64,000 nucleotides of DNA from an uncultured Pelagibacteraceae bacterium (GCA_902522115.1 CABYUV010000002.1:1-64000), one strand, 5' to 3'; counted from the first letter of the stretch, positions 50,839 to 60,982 are shown. Notes: generated from the sequence alone by a model not told the origin. Numbers and translations: made by a program.

Positions 50839-52659
50839 ATGTGTGGAATTATTGGAATATCAAGCAACAAATCTGTTTCAGCAAATATAATTAATTCTTT
50901 AAAAAAATTAGAATACAGGGGTTACGACTCAGCTGGTATCGCTACACTTTCAGATGGTGAAATCTACGAAGTAAAATCAGAGGGTAGAGTAGATAATCTA
51001 GAAAGTAATTTTGATTTAAAAAATTTGAAAGGAAATATTGGAATTGGACATGTAAGATGGGCAACTCATGGGATTCCTAATAGTATAAATGCTCATCCAC
51101 ATTCCTCTCATAACGTATCAGTAGTTCATAATGGAATTATTGAAAATTCTACAATACTAAAAAAATATTTAATTAACAAAGGGCACAACTTCAAATCTCA
51201 GACAGACACAGAGGTAATCGTTCATTTAATAACAGAACATCTCAAAACCTCAGAACTAGAAGAAGCTATAACAAAAACATTAAAACAACTCCACGGTAGT
51301 TTTGCACTTGGAATTGTATTCAAGGATATGCCAGAATTAATAGTTGGTGCAAGAAGAGGATCGCCTTTAGCAGTTGGTTATGGTCCGAATGAAAATTATC
51401 TAGGTTCAGACTCTTATGCTTTAAAATCAATGACAAATAAAATCACTTATCTAGATGATGGAGAATTTTGTGTAATTAAAAAAGATCAAGTTCTATTTTT
51501 TAATGATGAAGGTAAAAAAGTTAATAAAAAAATATTAGAATTATCATCAGACGAGGCTAGTTATGACAAAGGTGATTTTAAACATTTCATGGCTAAAGAA
51601 ATTGAAGAACAACCGACAACAATTAAAACTGGAATTAAAGAATATATAGATAACGTAAATAATGAGATAAATATCTATAATTTTCCGTGGAAAATTGAAG
51701 AAATTAAATCAATAACTTTAGTAGGTTGTGGAACTGCATATCATTCTTGTTTGATGGCAAAATATTGGTTTGAGGAACTTACTTCTTTAGATATAAATAT
51801 AGATATAGCCTCAGAGTTTAGATATAGAAAAAATAGATTTAAAAGTGACACTTTGTATATTTTTGTTTCACAATCTGGAGAAACTGCAGATACATATGCA
51901 GCATTAGATCTTTGTAATAAAAATAATATGAAAACTTGCGCTATTGTTAATGTAATTGAAAGTTCAATAGCTAGAGACTCTAATTTTGTATTACCAATTC
52001 ATTGTGGTCCTGAAATAGGAGTAGCTTCAACAAAAGCATTTTTAGGTCAAATACTTGTTTTGTATATTTTAGCTTTAAAACTTGGATCATTAAGAAAGGA
52101 AATTGAGAAAAAAGAATATCAAAATAAAATTAAAGACCTAAAAGATTTACCAAAATTGATACAAAAAACATTATTGCATGACAATGATATTCAAGCAATA
52201 TCCTCAACATTTAATGAGGCAAAAGGTTCAATGTTTTTAGGTAGAGGTTACTCATACCCGATAGCTTTAGAAGGTGCATTAAAACTTAAAGAACTTTCAT
52301 ATGTTCATGCAGAGGGATATCCAGCAGGTGAAATGAAACATGGACCATTAGCATTAATTGAAGAGGGTATGCCTGTAGTAGTTTTGGCACCGAGAGATAA
52401 TTATTATAAAAAGACAATTTCAAATATGCAGGAAGTAATAGCAAGAGGAGCAAAAGTATTATTAATAACTAGTAAAAGTAAAGACGAAGTTATCTCAGAA
52501 AATATTTGGGAGACTATAGAAGTAGAAAATACAAATGATGATTTGCTTCCATTTCTTCTAACTATTCCACTACAAAAACTTGCTTATTACTCTGCACTTA
52601 AAAAAGGTTATGACATTGATAAGCCAAGGAATTTAGCTAAATCTGTAACGGTAGAATAA
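50839..52659 (+). CDS. glmS: Glutamine-fructose-6-phosphate aminotransferase (isomerizing)
   Basis: The 606-residue length is normal. The N-terminal glutaminase begins MCGIIGI with catalytic Cys after Met removal, followed by YRGYDSAGIA and HVRWATHG. Two SIS isomerase domains follow (VGCGTAYHSCLMAKYWFEEL, SQSGETADTYAAL, STKAFLGQ, EGALKLKELSYVHAEGYPAGEMKHGPLALI, in parts), and it ends PRNLAKSVTVE. It makes glucosamine-6-phosphate for peptidoglycan and lipid A. It is 3 nt after the GlmU-like gene and convergent with the TPR gene. Confidence 0.97.
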   Translation: MCGIIGISSNKSVSANIINSLKKLEYRGYDSAGIATLSDGEIYEVKSEGRVDNLESNFDLKNLKGNIGIGHVRWATHGIPNSINAHPHSSHNVSVVHNGIIENSTILKKYLINKGHNFKSQTDTEVIVHLITEHLKTSELEEAITKTLKQLHGSFALGIVFKDMPELIVGARRGSPLAVGYGPNENYLGSDSYALKSMTNKITYLDDGEFCVIKKDQVLFFNDEGKKVNKKILELSSDEASYDKGDFKHFMAKEIEEQPTTIKTGIKEYIDNVNNEINIYNFPWKIEEIKSITLVGCGTAYHSCLMAKYWFEELTSLDINIDIASEFRYRKNRFKSDTLYIFVSQSGETADTYAALDLCNKNNMKTCAIVNVIESSIARDSNFVLPIHCGPEIGVASTKAFLGQILVLYILALKLGSLRKEIEKKEYQNKIKDLKDLPKLIQKTLLHDNDIQAISSTFNEAKGSMFLGRGYSYPIALEGALKLKELSYVHAEGYPAGEMKHGPLALIEEGMPVVVLAPRDNYYKKTISNMQEVIARGAKVLLITSKSKDEVISENIWETIEVENTNDDLLPFLLTIPLQKLAYYSALKKGYDIDKPRNLAKSVTVE

Positions 52660-52690
52660 ATAATTTATTATTTTAAAATAAATTAAATTA
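52660..52690. terminator. AT-only palindrome between convergent glmS and TPR genes
   Basis: The 31-nt gap contains TTATTTTAAAATAA, a perfect 14-bp palindrome, in an A/T-only stretch. It could be a weak bidirectional terminator, but with no GC pairs its stability is low. Confidence 0.3.
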
Positions 52691-54133
52691 TTATTTAATT
52701 GATAAAAGATCTTTCTTTATTTTTTTGATAATTGTATCCCAATCTCCTTTTTTGGTCTGTCTATAAAGTTTTGCCGTAGGAAACCATGGACTATCATCTC
52801 TATTTAATAACCACCTATGGTCTGATGTAAAAGGTAACATATTCCAAAATTGTTTACCCAGGGCACCAGTTAATTGCACAATACCAGTATCAACACTAAT
52901 CACTAAATTCATTGACTCAATTAAACCTGCGGTGTTATCTAAACCTATTATATGATCTTTATGACAAAAAAGATTTGGAATGTTTTGCATTATTTTTTTA
53001 TCTTCATCTGAATATTCTATATGTAAAGAATGATACTCATATGGTAATTCAAATAATGGTTTAAGCTTTTCTAAAGACATACTTCTGTTTTTGTCATCTT
53101 TATATTTTGGATTTCCAGACCATTTTAAACCAATTTTAATTTTATTATTATTAAGTTTCTTGTTCCAAAAAATTTTTTTCTCTTTTGGTGTAAATAAGTA
53201 TGGTATTTTGTTTGGTATAGTGTCGATTGTTGTATTAAAAGCTAAGGGCAAACTTGCTAATGAGCAATAATAATCAATTTTTATTTTTTTGGCATCATTT
53301 ATATGAATATAACTGAAATTCATATTATCTATCATAATTTTAAGTGGCTCAGGTGGATCTAAAATTACTTTTGCACCCATTTTCTCAATTAAAGGAAAAT
53401 ACCGACAGTATTGAATATAATCACCTAAGGCCTGTTCTTTTCTAATATAAATAACTTTATTATTTAAATCTTGTTCACCAAACCATTCAACTTCATTATT
53501 TGAAAAGTGGTATTTTTTAAAACTAGACCTTTTTTTTCTCCATTCATAATGCTTCCATCCTTCAAGGTAATTACTTTTTAAAAGCTTAATTAATGATAAA
53601 TTATAATTTGCTTCTACAAAATCAGGTTTTAATTTAATTGCTTTATTATAAAGTTTTTCTGCATTATCAAAATTATTTATTTCATAAAAACAAATTGCTC
53701 TATTATAAATTGCATCAATAAAATTTGGTTCTAAGCTAAGTGCTTTTTTATAATATTTTAGCGCTTCTTCATATATACCCATTAATTTTAGACAATTAGC
53801 TTTATTATTTATTGCTTTTAAAAAATTAGGTTTTATGTCTAAAACTTTATCGTACTGTTTTAATGCTTCTTCAAACCTATTTAAACCAACTAAAGCAATA
53901 CCTTTATTGTTTAATGCATCACCAAAATCAGGCTGGTCAATTAAAACATTGTTTAAAATAACTAGTGCTTCTTCATATTTCTTTTTTAAATTGAAAATAG
54001 ATGCCAGGTTATTGTTTACCAATACATTTTTTGGATCAAATTTTAGGATTTTTTTATAGTTTAATTCTGCTTTTTCTATTCTACCTTGAACGTGATACTT
54101 GACCGCTTTGTTAATTAAAAAATTTAAATCCAT
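52691..54133 (-). CDS. TPR protein with glycosyltransferase-like C-terminal domain
   Basis: This 480-residue protein has about six tetratricopeptide repeats in residues 1-210 (each with the pattern ALNNKGIALVGLNRFEEALK followed by YDKVLDIKPN). A Rossmann-like C-terminal domain (about 225-480) includes IRKEQALGDYIQYCRYFP, IGLKWSGNPKYKDDKNRSM and VISVDTGIVQLTGALGKQ. The last pattern is that of family 9/41 glycosyltransferases (the DTG/AH-like donor site). Such TPR-GT proteins may glycosylate proteins or envelope components. It stands alone on the minus strand. Confidence 0.8.
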   Translation of the reverse strand: MDLNFLINKAVKYHVQGRIEKAELNYKKILKFDPKNVLVNNNLASIFNLKKKYEEALVILNNVLIDQPDFGDALNNKGIALVGLNRFEEALKQYDKVLDIKPNFLKAINNKANCLKLMGIYEEALKYYKKALSLEPNFIDAIYNRAICFYEINNFDNAEKLYNKAIKLKPDFVEANYNLSLIKLLKSNYLEGWKHYEWRKKRSSFKKYHFSNNEVEWFGEQDLNNKVIYIRKEQALGDYIQYCRYFPLIEKMGAKVILDPPEPLKIMIDNMNFSYIHINDAKKIKIDYYCSLASLPLAFNTTIDTIPNKIPYLFTPKEKKIFWNKKLNNNKIKIGLKWSGNPKYKDDKNRSMSLEKLKPLFELPYEYHSLHIEYSDEDKKIMQNIPNLFCHKDHIIGLDNTAGLIESMNLVISVDTGIVQLTGALGKQFWNMLPFTSDHRWLLNRDDSPWFPTAKLYRQTKKGDWDTIIKKIKKDLLSIK

Positions 54134-54220
54134 AATTTTTTAAGCAAATTTAAGGGTAAAAGTAAATTCTATCATAGTTGAATATATTATAAACTCTGCT
54201 AAAACAATTCCAAGTTGAAT

Positions 54221-55600
54221 ATGAAAAATTGGAAAAAAAATAGTTGGAGAAAGTATCCGGTTAAACACATACCAGATTATCCAGATAAAAAAGAATTGGA
54301 TAAGGTTTTAGATAAGATAGGAACATTTCCTCCATTAGTCTTTGCAGGGGAAACAAGACATCTTAAAAGTCAGTTATCTGAAGTTGTTGATGGTAAAGCA
54401 TTTTTACTTCAAGGTGGAGACTGTGCTGAAAGTTTTGCAGAATTTAACCCAGATAATATTAGAGATACATTTAAACTTATGTTGCAAATGTCATTAGTTT
54501 TGACTTATTCAGCATCCTTACCAGTTGTTAAAGTTGGAAGAATAGCAGGACAGTTTTCAAAACCCAGAAGTGCTCCAACAGAAATTAAAGATGGTGTAGA
54601 ACTACCAAGCTACTTAGGTGATAATATAAATGCAATGGAATTTACAGAAAAAGCAAGAGTTCCAGATCCTAAAAGATTATTTAAAGCTTATTCACAATCA
54701 GCTGCAACTCTTAATCTTATTAGAGCTTTCTCCAAAGGAGGTTTTGCAGATTTAAACAAAGTCCACTTATGGAATTTAGATTATATTAAACAAAGCTCAC
54801 AAGCTAAAAAATTTAAGGATCTTGAGGACAAAATTGCTGATGCTATAGCTTTTATGAGAGCATGTGGAATTACCTCAGATTTTAATAATCGATTGTATAC
54901 TGTAAATTTTTGGACATCACATGAAGCTTTACTATTACCTTTCGAGGAGTCAATGACTAGAACAGATTCCACCACTGGTGAAAATCATGATACTTCAGCT
55001 CATTTTGTTTGGATTGGAGATAGAACTAGACAATTAGATGGTGGACATGTTGAATTTTGCCGGGGTATAGAAAATCCAATTGGAATTAAATGCGGACCAA
55101 CTTTAAAAGCTGATGATTTGATTAATCTTTGTAATAAAATTAATCCAAAAAATGAAAAAGGTAAAATTACTTTAATATCAAGATTTGGTGCAGATAATGT
55201 ATCAAAATTTTTACCAAAATTAATTAGAGCAATAAAAAAAGAGGGATTAAATGTGATTTGGTCGTGTGATCCTTGTCATGGAAACACAATTAAAGCAGCT
55301 ACAGGTTTCAAAACAAGACCATTCAATAGTGTTTTAAAAGAAGTAAAAGAAGTTTTTGCATGCCATCAAAGCGAGGGAAGTTATGCAGGTGGTCTACATA
55401 TAGAATTAACTGGTCAAGATGTAACTGAATGTATAGGTGGTGCTCAAAAGATATCAGAAAAAGATTTATCTTCTAGATATCATACTCATTGCGATCCAAG
55501 ACTTAATGGAAATCAAGCATTAGAGCTAGCATTTTTGATCTCTGATGAGATTAAAAAGAATAGCTCATATTCAAAAAATGCAGACAGAGCGGCATCTTAA
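54221..55600 (+). CDS. 3-deoxy-7-phosphoheptulonate synthase, class II
   Basis: This is a 459-residue plant-type (class II) DAHP synthase: WSPNSW-like start WKKNSWRKYPVKHIPDYP, LLQGGDCAESFAEF, VKVGRIAGQFSKPRSAPTE, LPSYLGDNIN, FWTSHEALLLPFEE, WIGDRTRQLDGGHVEFCRGI, WSCDPCHGNT and HIELTGQDVTECIGG. It condenses PEP and erythrose-4-phosphate, the first shikimate step. I prefer the ATG at 54221 to a TTG at 54215. The length and motifs are normal. No other shikimate gene is adjacent; nadE follows after 38 nt. Confidence 0.95.
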   Translation: MKNWKKNSWRKYPVKHIPDYPDKKELDKVLDKIGTFPPLVFAGETRHLKSQLSEVVDGKAFLLQGGDCAESFAEFNPDNIRDTFKLMLQMSLVLTYSASLPVVKVGRIAGQFSKPRSAPTEIKDGVELPSYLGDNINAMEFTEKARVPDPKRLFKAYSQSAATLNLIRAFSKGGFADLNKVHLWNLDYIKQSSQAKKFKDLEDKIADAIAFMRACGITSDFNNRLYTVNFWTSHEALLLPFEESMTRTDSTTGENHDTSAHFVWIGDRTRQLDGGHVEFCRGIENPIGIKCGPTLKADDLINLCNKINPKNEKGKITLISRFGADNVSKFLPKLIRAIKKEGLNVIWSCDPCHGNTIKAATGFKTRPFNSVLKEVKEVFACHQSEGSYAGGLHIELTGQDVTECIGGAQKISEKDLSSRYHTHCDPRLNGNQALELAFLISDEIKKNSSYSKNADRAAS

Positions 55601-55638
55601 TACATTGTAAAATCACAGATAATAAATAATCTAATAAT

Positions 55639-56376
55639 ATGCAACCCTCTGAAAAAGTAAAATTTATCTCTAATTGGATTAAAGATTATGTAAAAAATAT
55701 GCCAACAAAGGCAGAATCATTAGTAATAGGAATTTCTGGAGGAATCGACTCATCAGTATCAAGTACACTTAGTGCAATGACTGGTTTAAAAACGATTGTT
55801 TTATCAATGCCAATAAAACAAAAATCTCATCAACATGATTTGAGTTTAAAACATCAAGATTGGTTAATTAAAAATTTCAAAAATGTTGAAGCCCATACAA
55901 TTAATTTAGATGAATTATTTTTAGCATTTAACGCTAGTTTATCAAAATTTGATAGTGAACATGGTATGGCTAATTCAAGAGCAAGACTTAGAATGACTAC
56001 TCTTTACCAAGTAGCTGCTGCCAACAAAGGAATTGTTGTGGGAACAGGTAATAAAGTGGAGGATTTTGGAGTAGGGTTTTATACAAAGTATGGTGATGGA
56101 GGCGTAGATATTTCACCAATAGCTGATTGTAATAAAACTCAAGTATGGGAATTAGGAAAAGAGCTTGGAATTTTAAAGGAGATTATTGATGCACCTCCAA
56201 CTGATGGATTATGGGATGATGGTAGAACTGATGAAGGTCAACTTGGATTAAAATATAATGAATTAGAAGAGGCTATGGAGAATCCAAATTCTCCGAATCG
56301 TAATAAATACGAAAATATTAGAAAACAAAATATGCATAAAATGGAGCCAATTCCTGTATGCATAATTCCAAATTAA
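55639..56376 (+). CDS. nadE: NAD+ synthase, ammonia-dependent
   Basis: The 245-residue PP-loop ATPase has LVIGISGGIDSSVSSTL (pyrophosphate loop, about 28-44), NSRARLRMTTLYQVA, GTGNKVEDFGVGFYTKYGDGGVDISPIAD, and PPTDGLWDDGRTDEGQLG. It amidates nicotinate adenine dinucleotide to NAD+. There is no N-terminal glutaminase domain, so ammonia is used directly. It is same-strand between the class II DAHP synthase and cysS, with modest gaps of 38 and 45 nt. Confidence 0.95.
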   Translation: MQPSEKVKFISNWIKDYVKNMPTKAESLVIGISGGIDSSVSSTLSAMTGLKTIVLSMPIKQKSHQHDLSLKHQDWLIKNFKNVEAHTINLDELFLAFNASLSKFDSEHGMANSRARLRMTTLYQVAAANKGIVVGTGNKVEDFGVGFYTKYGDGGVDISPIADCNKTQVWELGKELGILKEIIDAPPTDGLWDDGRTDEGQLGLKYNELEEAMENPNSPNRNKYENIRKQNMHKMEPIPVCIIPN

Positions 56377-56421
56377 TCAAATAGATTCACAAATCTATAA
56401 TTTAAGTATATCTCTTCAAAT

Positions 56422-57777
56422 ATGAGTTTGGATATTTTTTTAACAAATAATCTTACTAAAAAAAAAGAAAAATTTATTCCTCAGGATAAAAATAATGTGA
56501 GAATGTACGTTTGTGGTCCAACAGTTTATGATGATCCACATATTGGTAATGCTAGACCAGTAGTTATATTTGATATTTTATTTAAAATTTTAAAAAAAGA
56601 ATATCCAAATGTAACTTATGTGAGAAATATAACAGATGTAGACGATAAAATAATTAAATCTGCAAAGGAAAATAAAATTACCATTTTAGATCTTACAAAA
56701 AAAATTACTCAAAACTTTAATGAAGATTGTATTTATCTAAATTGTGAAAAACCAAGTCATGAGCCTAAAGCTACTGAGCATATTTCTGAGATGATAGAAA
56801 TGATCTCTGAATTAGTTAAAAAAGGATTTGCATACGAAAATAAGAACCATGTTTATTTTGAAGTCAAAAAATTTAAAGATTATGGACAGTTATCAAATAA
56901 AAAATTAGATGAATTAGTTGCAGGATCAAGAATTGAAGTAAGTGATAATAAAAAAAATCCTGAAGATTTTGTTCTGTGGAAACCATCACAACTTGAGGAA
57001 CCATCATGGGATTCACCTTGGGGAAAAGGAAGACCTGGTTGGCATTTAGAATGCTCAGCTATGTCAAAAAAATATTTAGGAAAAGAATTTGATATTCATG
57101 GAGGAGGTATTGATTTGTTATTTCCTCATCATGAAAATGAAATCGCCCAATCTAGATGTGCAAATGATAGCAAGGTATTTGCAAATTATTGGTTACATAA
57201 CGCCTTCATCACAATGTCCAATGAAAAAATGGCAAAATCTCAAGGTAATATTTTAAAAATTAAAGATTTTAGAAATAATAAAAGTGGTCAAGTTTTAAGA
57301 TTGGCTTTAATGAGCGCACATTACCGACAACCACTTGATTGGAATGATAAGCTCTTGGAGGATTGTGAAAATACAATTAGTAAATGGTATAATGTTTATT
57401 TAAATAATGAATCAAATGTAAAAATTTCATATCAAATTCTTAAACCCCTTTTTGATGACCTTAACACACCAGGCTACATTGCCAATTTACATAAATTATA
57501 TGATGAAGCATCAAGAGGGTCTGATGAAGATAAGAGATCATTTGTTTCGGCATGTAATTTTGTTGGATTATTGAATGAAACTAAAGAGGATTGGCTTAAA
57601 TTTAAGAAAAGCAATGCATCAATTTCTGAAAATGAAATTTTAATAAAAATTAATAAGAGAAATCAAGCCAGATTAGATAAAAAATATAAGGAAGCTGATA
57701 AAATAAGAGATGAGCTGTTAGACAAAGGTGTTTTAATAGAAGATAAAGATGGTAAAACGATCTGGAAATTTAAATGA
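56422..57777 (+). CDS. cysS: Cysteinyl-tRNA synthetase
   Basis: This 451-residue class I synthetase has the zinc ligand Cys in YVCGPTVYDDPHIGNARP with the HIGH-like PHIGN, the second zinc part WHLECSAMS with FPHHENE, and the KMSKS loop EKMAKSQGN. It charges tRNA-Cys. The stop overlaps cimA by 4 nt (ATGA), an unusual coupling of translation to isoleucine-type carbon chain synthesis. The length is typical (about 460). Confidence 0.96.
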   Translation: MSLDIFLTNNLTKKKEKFIPQDKNNVRMYVCGPTVYDDPHIGNARPVVIFDILFKILKKEYPNVTYVRNITDVDDKIIKSAKENKITILDLTKKITQNFNEDCIYLNCEKPSHEPKATEHISEMIEMISELVKKGFAYENKNHVYFEVKKFKDYGQLSNKKLDELVAGSRIEVSDNKKNPEDFVLWKPSQLEEPSWDSPWGKGRPGWHLECSAMSKKYLGKEFDIHGGGIDLLFPHHENEIAQSRCANDSKVFANYWLHNAFITMSNEKMAKSQGNILKIKDFRNNKSGQVLRLALMSAHYRQPLDWNDKLLEDCENTISKWYNVYLNNESNVKISYQILKPLFDDLNTPGYIANLHKLYDEASRGSDEDKRSFVSACNFVGLLNETKEDWLKFKKSNASISENEILIKINKRNQARLDKKYKEADKIRDELLDKGVLIEDKDGKTIWKFK

Positions 57778-59375
57778 GTAAAGATCGCTTATATATATTT
57801 GATACAACACTACGTGATGGTGCACAAACTCAAGGAGTAGACTTTTCACTTGATGATAAAGAAAAAATATCATCATCTCTTGATACTTTAGGTGTTGATT
57901 ATATTGAGGGTGGATGGCCTGGAGCAAATCTTACAGATACTGAATTTTTTAATAAGGATCATAATTTTAAATCTGCAAAATTAACATCATTTGGCATGAC
58001 AAAAAAAACTGAACATAGTGCTGATAATGATCCAATGCTTTCTGCATTAATAAATTCAAAAAGTTCATCAGTTTGTTTGTTTGGTAAATCATGGGATTTT
58101 CAAGTAGATGTTGCCCTAGGTATTTCAAATGATCAAAATCTCTCAAATATTAGTGAAAGTGCAAAACATATAGTTAAATCTGGAAAAGAGTTCATGTTTG
58201 ATGCAGAACATTTCTTTGATGGGTACAAATCTAATCCTGAATATGCAATTTCTTGTTTAAAAGCAGCATATGGTAATGGTGCTAGATGGATTATTTTATG
58301 TGATACTAATGGTGGGACTCTTCCTCATGAAGTAGATGAAATTGTTAAAGAAGTGATTAAACATATTCCTGGTAAAAATTTAGGTATTCATGCCCATAAT
58401 GATACTGAAAATGCAGTAGCCAATAGTTTAGTTGCTGTCCAAGCTGGAGTAAGACAAGTTCAGGGTACATTAAATGGATTAGGAGAGAGATGTGGAAATG
58501 CAAATTTAGTATCACTTATTCCAACGTTTTTTTTAAAAAAAGATTTTTACGAAAAATATGAACTAAATATCAAACGTGAAAATTTAAAAAATCTAACTCA
58601 ATGTTCTAGGTTATTAGATGAACTATTAAATAGAAAACCAAATAAGCACCTCCCTTATGTTGGCGCTTCTGCTTTTTCACACAAAGGAGGCATGCATGTT
58701 TCTGCAGTTCAAAAAGATCCAAAAACTTATGAACATGTTAATCCTGAGGAAGTCGGAAATTCACGAAATATAGTTGTTTCAGATCAATCTGGACAATCAA
58801 ACATTATGTCTAGATTAAATCTTATAGGAATAAACGTTGAAAAAAGTGATCCAAAAATTAAAAAACTTTTAGATGAAGTTAAAGATAGAGAATTTATTGG
58901 TTATAGTTATGATGGTGCTGACGCCTCTTTTGAGTTATTGGCTCGAAGATTAATGGGAGACATTCCAAGATATATTTCAATTAATGAATATGATGTTTCA
59001 GTAAAGAAAGATAATGCAGGAGAAATTGTTTCTTACGCAAAAGCTCAATTGGAAGTAGATGGAAATAAAATTCTGTGTGAGGGACAGGGAAACGGACCTG
59101 TAAATGCTTTGGATAATGCAATTCGAAAGAATGTTAATAAACTTGCTAAATACTCAGAATATTTAAAAGATTTAAGACTAGTTGATTACAAGGTAAGAAT
59201 TTTAAATACTGGTACAGAAGCTGTTACAAGAGTTAGTATTGAAAGCACAGACTCAAAGGGTGTTAATTGGTTTACTATTGGAGTGTCACCAAATATTATT
59301 GATGCTTCTTTCAAAGCTCTAGTTGATAGTTTAGATTATAAGTTATTTAAGGATAAAGCTCCTGGAAGTTTGTAA
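57774..59375 (+). CDS. cimA: (R)-citramalate synthase
   Basis: The 533-residue enzyme of the isopropylmalate/homocitrate family has the HMGL-like barrel signature FDTTLRDGAQTQGVDFSLDDK, EGGWPGANLTD (the GGWPG is typical of CimA), LCDTNGG, GIHAHNDTENAVANSL, GLGERCGNANL and a C-terminal LeuA-dimer regulatory domain (about 400-533). It makes citramalate from pyruvate and acetyl-CoA for isoleucine synthesis by the threonine-independent route. It overlaps cysS and is 2 nt from the DUF1989 gene. Confidence 0.92.
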   Translation: MSKDRLYIFDTTLRDGAQTQGVDFSLDDKEKISSSLDTLGVDYIEGGWPGANLTDTEFFNKDHNFKSAKLTSFGMTKKTEHSADNDPMLSALINSKSSSVCLFGKSWDFQVDVALGISNDQNLSNISESAKHIVKSGKEFMFDAEHFFDGYKSNPEYAISCLKAAYGNGARWIILCDTNGGTLPHEVDEIVKEVIKHIPGKNLGIHAHNDTENAVANSLVAVQAGVRQVQGTLNGLGERCGNANLVSLIPTFFLKKDFYEKYELNIKRENLKNLTQCSRLLDELLNRKPNKHLPYVGASAFSHKGGMHVSAVQKDPKTYEHVNPEEVGNSRNIVVSDQSGQSNIMSRLNLIGINVEKSDPKIKKLLDEVKDREFIGYSYDGADASFELLARRLMGDIPRYISINEYDVSVKKDNAGEIVSYAKAQLEVDGNKILCEGQGNGPVNALDNAIRKNVNKLAKYSEYLKDLRLVDYKVRILNTGTEAVTRVSIESTDSKGVNWFTIGVSPNIIDASFKALVDSLDYKLFKDKAPGSL

Positions 59376-59377
59376 AA

Positions 59378-60241
59378 ATGAAAATTAAAAAATTTTCAGA
59401 AAAGCCATCTGACTTTAATAGTAGAGTAGGGGCAAAACCAATAGTTTGTTATCCAAATACTAATATTGAAGAAAAAAATCTAAGTATTTTACATTCTGCC
59501 AGAGAACACTTGGTTAAAAAAGATGAGGTTATAATACCTCCAAGAGATGCAAAAACGTTTGAAGTTAAATTTGGTGAGTTTTTTAGAATTGAGAGTTTAG
59601 ATGGGCCTCAAGTAGGAGATTTAAATTTATTTAATTTAAATAATTTAGAAGAAAAATTTTATTCAGGAAAAACGAGAGCAATTTATGGAACGCATCTTTC
59701 GGTTGGAGATAAAATGTTTAGCAGCTTTCCATATCTTAGATCCTTAGCAACAATAACATGGGATACCTTAGATTGGTATGATTATGATAAAGATGGTGGA
59801 TCCGTTCATGATGTAATTGGCACTCGTTGTGATCCTTATACATCAAAACTTTTGAGTGATACTGATTATCATTATTGTTGTCATTCAAATTTAACAAGAG
59901 CTTTAGTAAAAGAAAAAAATGTTGAATTAGAGCATGCAGAAAAAATAGTTCATGATGTACTAAATGTTTTTATGTTAACTGGATTTACTAATGATACTAA
60001 GCAATACTTTATGAAAGCAAGTCCTGTTAGACCTGGTGATTATTTGGAGTTTTTTGCTGAAACGGATTTATTAGGTGCTCTTTCCGCTTGTCCAGGGGGT
60101 GATTGTGGATCTGAACATTCATCTGACGTTGCAAAATGTTATCCATTAAAAGTTTCTATTTGGACAGTAGATCCAAAATATTTAAATGATATTAAACCAT
60201 CAGCCATTTCCAATTATAACAGAAATCATGGCATAGATTAA
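59378..60241 (+). CDS. DUF1989 (urea carboxylase-associated-like) protein
   Basis: This 287-residue protein of the DUF1989 family has VIIPPRDAKTFEVKFGEFFRIESLDGPQVGDLN (in parts), a THLSVGDKMFS loop, HYCCHSNL, and LSACPGGDCGS (about 247-257), the family's diagnostic Cys pair. The fold is a jelly roll related to urea/guanidine carboxylase-associated proteins, with unknown catalysis. It lies 2 nt after cimA and shares one base with trmJ (TAATG), but no urea or guanidine genes are nearby. Confidence 0.82.
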   Translation: MKIKKFSEKPSDFNSRVGAKPIVCYPNTNIEEKNLSILHSAREHLVKKDEVIIPPRDAKTFEVKFGEFFRIESLDGPQVGDLNLFNLNNLEEKFYSGKTRAIYGTHLSVGDKMFSSFPYLRSLATITWDTLDWYDYDKDGGSVHDVIGTRCDPYTSKLLSDTDYHYCCHSNLTRALVKEKNVELEHAEKIVHDVLNVFMLTGFTNDTKQYFMKASPVRPGDYLEFFAETDLLGALSACPGGDCGSEHSSDVAKCYPLKVSIWTVDPKYLNDIKPSAISNYNRNHGID

Positions 60242-60954
60242 TGTCTGTAAATAATATTTCTTTCATTTTACACAAACCTCAACTTTCAGAAAATATTGGA
60301 GCATGTGCACGAGGAATGAAAAATTTTAATTTTAATAAACTTACTGTTATTGATCCCAAACCAATATTTCCTAATGATAAAATTTTAGCAACCTCAGTAG
60401 GTGCAAAAAACATAATCAACAAAGCAAAGAATTTTGAAAGTTTAGAAAAATCCTTAAAGAATATCGATATTGTAATTGCAACATCTGTACGTTTTAGAAA
60501 TAAAAATATCAAACATATACAGTTGGAAGATTTAAAAAAACTCAATTATAGAAAAAAAGTGGCTTTTTTATTTGGATCAGAAGCATCAGGCTTATCTAAT
60601 AATGAGATAAGTTATGCCAATTACACTCTTCAAATTCCAACTAATCCTGATTTTAAGTCGTTAAATTTATCTCACAGTTTAATAATAATTGCGCAATATG
60701 TATCTAGTATAATTAATTCAAAAATATCTTCTTTTAAAAAATCAAATAAAGTTAAATCAGCATCTAAAAAAGAGATAGTTTCTATGGCAAATCTGTGTAT
60801 TCAAAATCTTGAAGAGATTAATTTCTTTAAATCAAAAGAGAAGAAGCCAATAATGCTCGAAAACTTGAGGAATATTTTTTATAGGATGGAATTATCAACC
60901 AAAGAAATTCGTATTTTATCAGGGGTATTTGCAAGGTTAGGTAAAAAACGTTGA
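60241..60954 (+). CDS. trmJ: tRNA/rRNA 2'-O-methyltransferase, TrmJ-like
   Basis: This 237-residue SPOUT methyltransferase has FILHKPQLSENIGACARGMKNF (in parts: the N-IGAxARAMKNFG motif), VAFLFGSEASGLSNNEI and LQIPTNPDFKSLNLSHSL, forming the knotted SAM site and typical of TrmJ (Cm32/Um32). The C-terminal helix continues to GVFARL, as in family members. Another SPOUT family RNA target cannot be excluded. It overlaps the DUF1989 gene by one base and precedes rpsD by 40 nt. Confidence 0.85.
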   Translation: MSVNNISFILHKPQLSENIGACARGMKNFNFNKLTVIDPKPIFPNDKILATSVGAKNIINKAKNFESLEKSLKNIDIVIATSVRFRNKNIKHIQLEDLKKLNYRKKVAFLFGSEASGLSNNEISYANYTLQIPTNPDFKSLNLSHSLIIIAQYVSSIINSKISSFKKSNKVKSASKKEIVSMANLCIQNLEEINFFKSKEKKPIMLENLRNIFYRMELSTKEIRILSGVFARLGKKR

Positions 60955-60982
60955 TTGACAAAATGATGAGTAAGTTTATAAA
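60955..60982 (+). promoter_or_regulatory. Strong sigma70-type promoter for rpsD
   Basis: TTGACA (60955-60960), a 16-nt spacer, then TATAAA (60977-60982). This is the best promoter match seen in the window. The expected start site is near 60988-60990, only 5-7 nt before the rpsD ATG (60995), and no Shine-Dalgarno sequence precedes it, so the message may be nearly leaderless. Confidence 0.65.
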
